Below are positions 62,001 to 64,000 of a stretch of DNA of 64,000 nt, piece by piece. The notes beneath the pieces are model-generated. The model was given only the letters and a program-made list of their open reading frames with translations. It made no database searches and was not told the DNA's origin. The position numbers and the translations under genes are program-made. Each line of letters begins with the position of its first letter. Positions within the stretch are counted from its first letter, which is position 1. The DNA comes from Elysia chlorotica (taxonomy: Eukaryota; Mollusca; Gastropoda; Plakobranchidae), in NCBI GenBank assembly GCA_003991915.1, contig RQTK01000101.1, positions 374,150 to 438,149 of the forward strand, written 5' to 3'.

Positions 62001-63418
62001 GGTCCTCCTTTTTCACCCTTTTTCACTTTTTGTCACCATCATCACTGCTCTATGAACGATCACAATTTTGGCAAGGATGACTTGGCTCACTTTTTGTGCT
62101 CGCAATAAGGTTCACAGAGCATGTGTATACTCTCTGTCCTTGTGTGTTAATTTAAAGATCTTACTCTATAAACCTTTCACAAAACAATGATCTGATTTGA
62201 ATTGATAGCACCTTGTAACCCAGGTACTATAAACTGTTTTGCTTTGAATTTTCTTCTCTGTTTTCAAGAGCATGTCAGTCAGGAGACAATTTGTTGTTTG
62301 ATGTGGGTTTTTTTTTTACAGTTTTGTATTTAACCACCTTTTTGATCAGTTTTATTAGAAATTGCTTATCACATCCTATTGAAAGTAATATTACATTAGT
62401 AGAATATATAATATTGTCGTCTTTATCCCTAATGGTCATTATTTTACTGAATTAAATGTGTTACAGAAAGTAGAAGCTCTGAGATCAATGCTTTAACTTT
62501 GTAGGAGAGAAGCTATCTCCTAGTTTTAGATCTGCTAGGTCCAAAAGGATGATCATATTCGACTATGGGTCCCAAAACTAACGCCTGACAATTTTTTGTG
62601 CTGCCACATGGGATACAATACATCGACTTCTGTCTCAGCTGGTCACTTTAATACACCTCTCTACTACTTGCACCAATTCACCCACGCCAAATCGAATGCT
62701 AATATTTTTTTCTGGTTGTTTACTGGCTGTAATGTTCAATCTATGTTGTGGTTTAAAATAGGCACAGACAGCCAGTGAACACTTGATTTTTTTGTTGTGA
62801 CAGCACAGTAGTTGTGATATATGACATAGAGTTTAAAATGGGGGTGGATACTAATATTTACCCAATTACCCAAATCAGGTAAACGAGAAGCTGACATCAA
62901 TGTTGCAGAAGGTAAAAAGAGAGCTAGGATCCTTAATTCAGAGGCCTTTATGACAGAGCAAGTGAACCAAGCCAAAGGTATTTAATATCTGTACATTTTT
63001 TGAAATTCTGGAGTAAGTAAATATCATTACTAATTTTTGTTCCTTTAAATGGATTTTTCTTTTCTTAAGTTTTAAAATAAAGTTTTGTTTGTCAGGCTTT
63101 GAGAGTTTGGGCTTACATTTTATATTATTACCAGCAACTAAGATTTTGTCATAAAAATCTTAGAGTTAAATGTTTCCAAATTTTTATTCCTTTCTTTTAC
63201 ACTTCAATTAGGACAAGGAGAAAGATTTTGGGAATCAACTGTACTTAGATATATCGGAATATAAATTAGCAGACAGATAAGGAACCAATTTTTCTTCTAT
63301 ATTACATTCTGTCAATTCTTCTGAATGTTGTTTTTCAGGAGAGGCTGAAGCTCAGATTGTCAATGCTCAGGCCCGTGCAACTTCCATTGATCTTGTAGCT
63401 CAAGCTCTTCAAAAGGAG
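56080..63418 (+). CDS. STOML2: Stomatin-like protein 2, mitochondrial (first nine exons; continues past the window)
   Basis: Exons: 56080-56124, 57114-57248, 57660-57759, 59079-59137, 59698-59830, 60611-60667, 61490-61582, 62879-62977, 63339-63418. All are in phase, 267 codons, against about 356 residues in human STOML2. The N-terminus MLRSVVNRNSTNLLK is basic and hydroxylated, as expected for a mitochondrial presequence. The SPFH/band-7 domain follows: FVPQQEAWVIERFGKY, PGLNVILPVID, YVQSLKEIAIDVP, NVTLTIDAVLYLR, QLAQTTMRSEIGKIALD, WGIKCMRYEIRD. Then comes the Ala/Glu coiled coil (MQMQVEAERKKRA, NVAEGKKRARIL, QAKGEAEAQI). STOML2 scaffolds cardiolipin-rich inner-membrane domains with prohibitins and proteases. 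Intron 3 holds a decayed transposase and intron 5 a partial copy of exon 5. Confidence 0.95.
56400..56700 (+). mobile_element. Fragment related to the 29.9-kb dispersed repeat
   Basis: CAGGAAGCTGTGG-CC(A/T)GCC-C(C/A)A-TGCC near 56452-56484 matches the complement of 29880-29912. It is GC-richer than its surroundings and lies in STOML2 intron 1. Decayed, with no intact frame. Confidence 0.4.
58100..59010 (+). pseudogene. hAT-like (DUF4371-type) transposase relic
   Basis: In STOML2 intron 3. Coding-like pieces in shifting frames, with stops between them: DILDQMKLSWEQVVLVTMDN, then a block resembling 'LLDVSGDTLHMINNA', then FDIEESPQIRHILRKVQQ, a Lys-rich block, and PHMHDLFTLVKESYAGFL. The order (DN motif, a His/Asn 'IHNAC'-like segment, later helical blocks) is like hAT-related transposase cores. 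The family is inferred from memory of its style. It is long dead, with many stops and frameshifts. Confidence 0.45.
59797..59972 (+). repeat. STOML2: Partial duplication of STOML2 exon 5 end and donor
   Basis: The last 34 nt of exon 5 (AGGGAAAGAGAATTGC...) plus the donor GTAAGTTCG and about 30 nt of intron are repeated 109 bp downstream (59906-59972), identical over about 67 bp. The copy has an intact donor but no acceptor directly before it. Confidence 0.9.
60310..60440 (+). mobile_element. SINE fragment, opposite orientation
   Basis: The complement matches the shared body (CACAGAGACAGTATGGGGGA, ACCAGGACTCTTGACTCAGG). A B box-like TTTGAAACCACAATC lies at its left. It is the only copy of this family in plus orientation in the window. 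Confidence 0.5.
62585..62690 (-). mobile_element. SINE copy, truncated
   Basis: TGACAATTTTTTGTGCTGCC, CACATGGGATACAATACATC and CTTCTGTCTCAGCTGGTCAC match the 13.2-kb copy. The centre is deleted, and it ends in the remnant tRNA-like head (CACCAATTCACCCACGCC). It lies in STOML2 intron 7. Confidence 0.6.
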
Positions 63419-64000
63419 GTAATCTAATTGTTGAAAAAATAAACATCTCTCTGGTAGAGAAATCTTTCATCATCATGAGAGTCAGATTTCAGATTCCATG
63501 TCTACTTGCCGAAAATAGTAAATTTTGTTTCCATTTGAACTAGAACAATAGTGGCGTTAGTTCCTACAGAAAAAATACCTTCTAAGTACTGACAATTTCA
63601 TGGAAGTTAAAAGTTATGGATCATGGTATGACATTTTAAGTTCAGGTGAAAAAAGTCACTGTGATAGCTTTCCAGTTCATACAATAATTGATTGAATATC
63701 CTAATTCAATCAACTATTGATAAGTCGGTGTCACTAGATAACTCAAATAAAGATCAACATATCCATTGCTAATTAATGTAGAGAAAGAAAGTTTGGGGAT
63801 CAAGATGAGGATCAATACAAGTGAAAGTCAACTTTTCAGAGTTCAACAATGAAGCGGAGTGCACTGTTATGGCTTTGATGTTAAATGTAGAAATCATTGA
63901 TGCACTTAATACCAACTAAATTTAGAAATTGAAGTTTCTAGTGAAGTCTAGTTGTAGACAAGTGTAGATCTGTCCAGATACGCTTAGTTCTAAGAATTTA
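63419..64000 (+). other. STOML2 intron 9 (start)
   Basis: Follows the donor GAG/GTAATC. No further exon is seen before the window ends. The remaining ~90 residues of STOML2 (SPFH-distal helices and C-terminus) lie beyond. Confidence 0.8.

Noticed and set aside
1..64000. CRISPR arrays, operons or other prokaryotic-type systems
   Set aside because: The window is clearly spliced animal DNA; the direct repeats seen are microsatellites, transposon arms or local duplications.

Overview
This is eukaryotic, AT-rich DNA (about two thirds A+T) with small exons, introns of 0.1 to 4.5 kb, long simple-sequence tracts, tRNA-derived SINEs and DNA transposons. The coding content is animal. Protein similarity recalled from family knowledge, the SINE type and the SINE density suggest a lophotrochozoan, most likely a gastropod mollusc. 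That placement is inference.

Layout: (1) 1-3819 is repeat-rich 3' flank. (2) 3820-29053, minus strand, is a complete ankyrin and armadillo repeat-containing gene (ANKAR-like). It has 25 coding exons that join in perfect phase to 1428 codons, plus one optional in-phase cassette exon. (3) 30.66-45.15 kb, plus strand, is an HMG20A/B-like gene with an HMG box, a U1/matrin-type C2H2 finger and a C-terminal coiled coil. It is disturbed by two local duplications: one abuts a 25-N assembly gap, and the other straddles a palindromic mariner element. (4) 50117-53543, minus strand, holds five exons of PBDC1, with the initiator exon not found. (5) 56080-63418, plus strand, holds the first nine exons of mitochondrial stomatin-like protein 2 (STOML2), which runs off the right edge.

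The genes form two head-to-head pairs, ANKAR/HMG20 and PBDC1/STOML2, each with a divergent intergenic or leader region rich in AGATCTAG-type palindromes. The four genes are not known to share a pathway: ANKAR is poorly characterised, HMG20 proteins act in LSD1/CoREST chromatin repression, PBDC1 is a small conserved cytosolic protein, and STOML2 is an inner mitochondrial membrane scaffold. The window should be read as ordinary gene neighbours.

The most unusual items are: a mariner built from two copies of the same end, sitting exactly at the junction of a 990-bp tandem duplication that doubles the HMG20 zinc-finger exons; an intronic minisatellite whose repeat unit is an exon end plus its 5' splice site; a symmetric ANKAR cassette exon preceded in the transcript by a roughly 430-nt UC tract; two GC-AG introns; and several TIR elements with clean ends. 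No prokaryotic-type defence system, CRISPR array, rRNA or functional tRNA gene was found.
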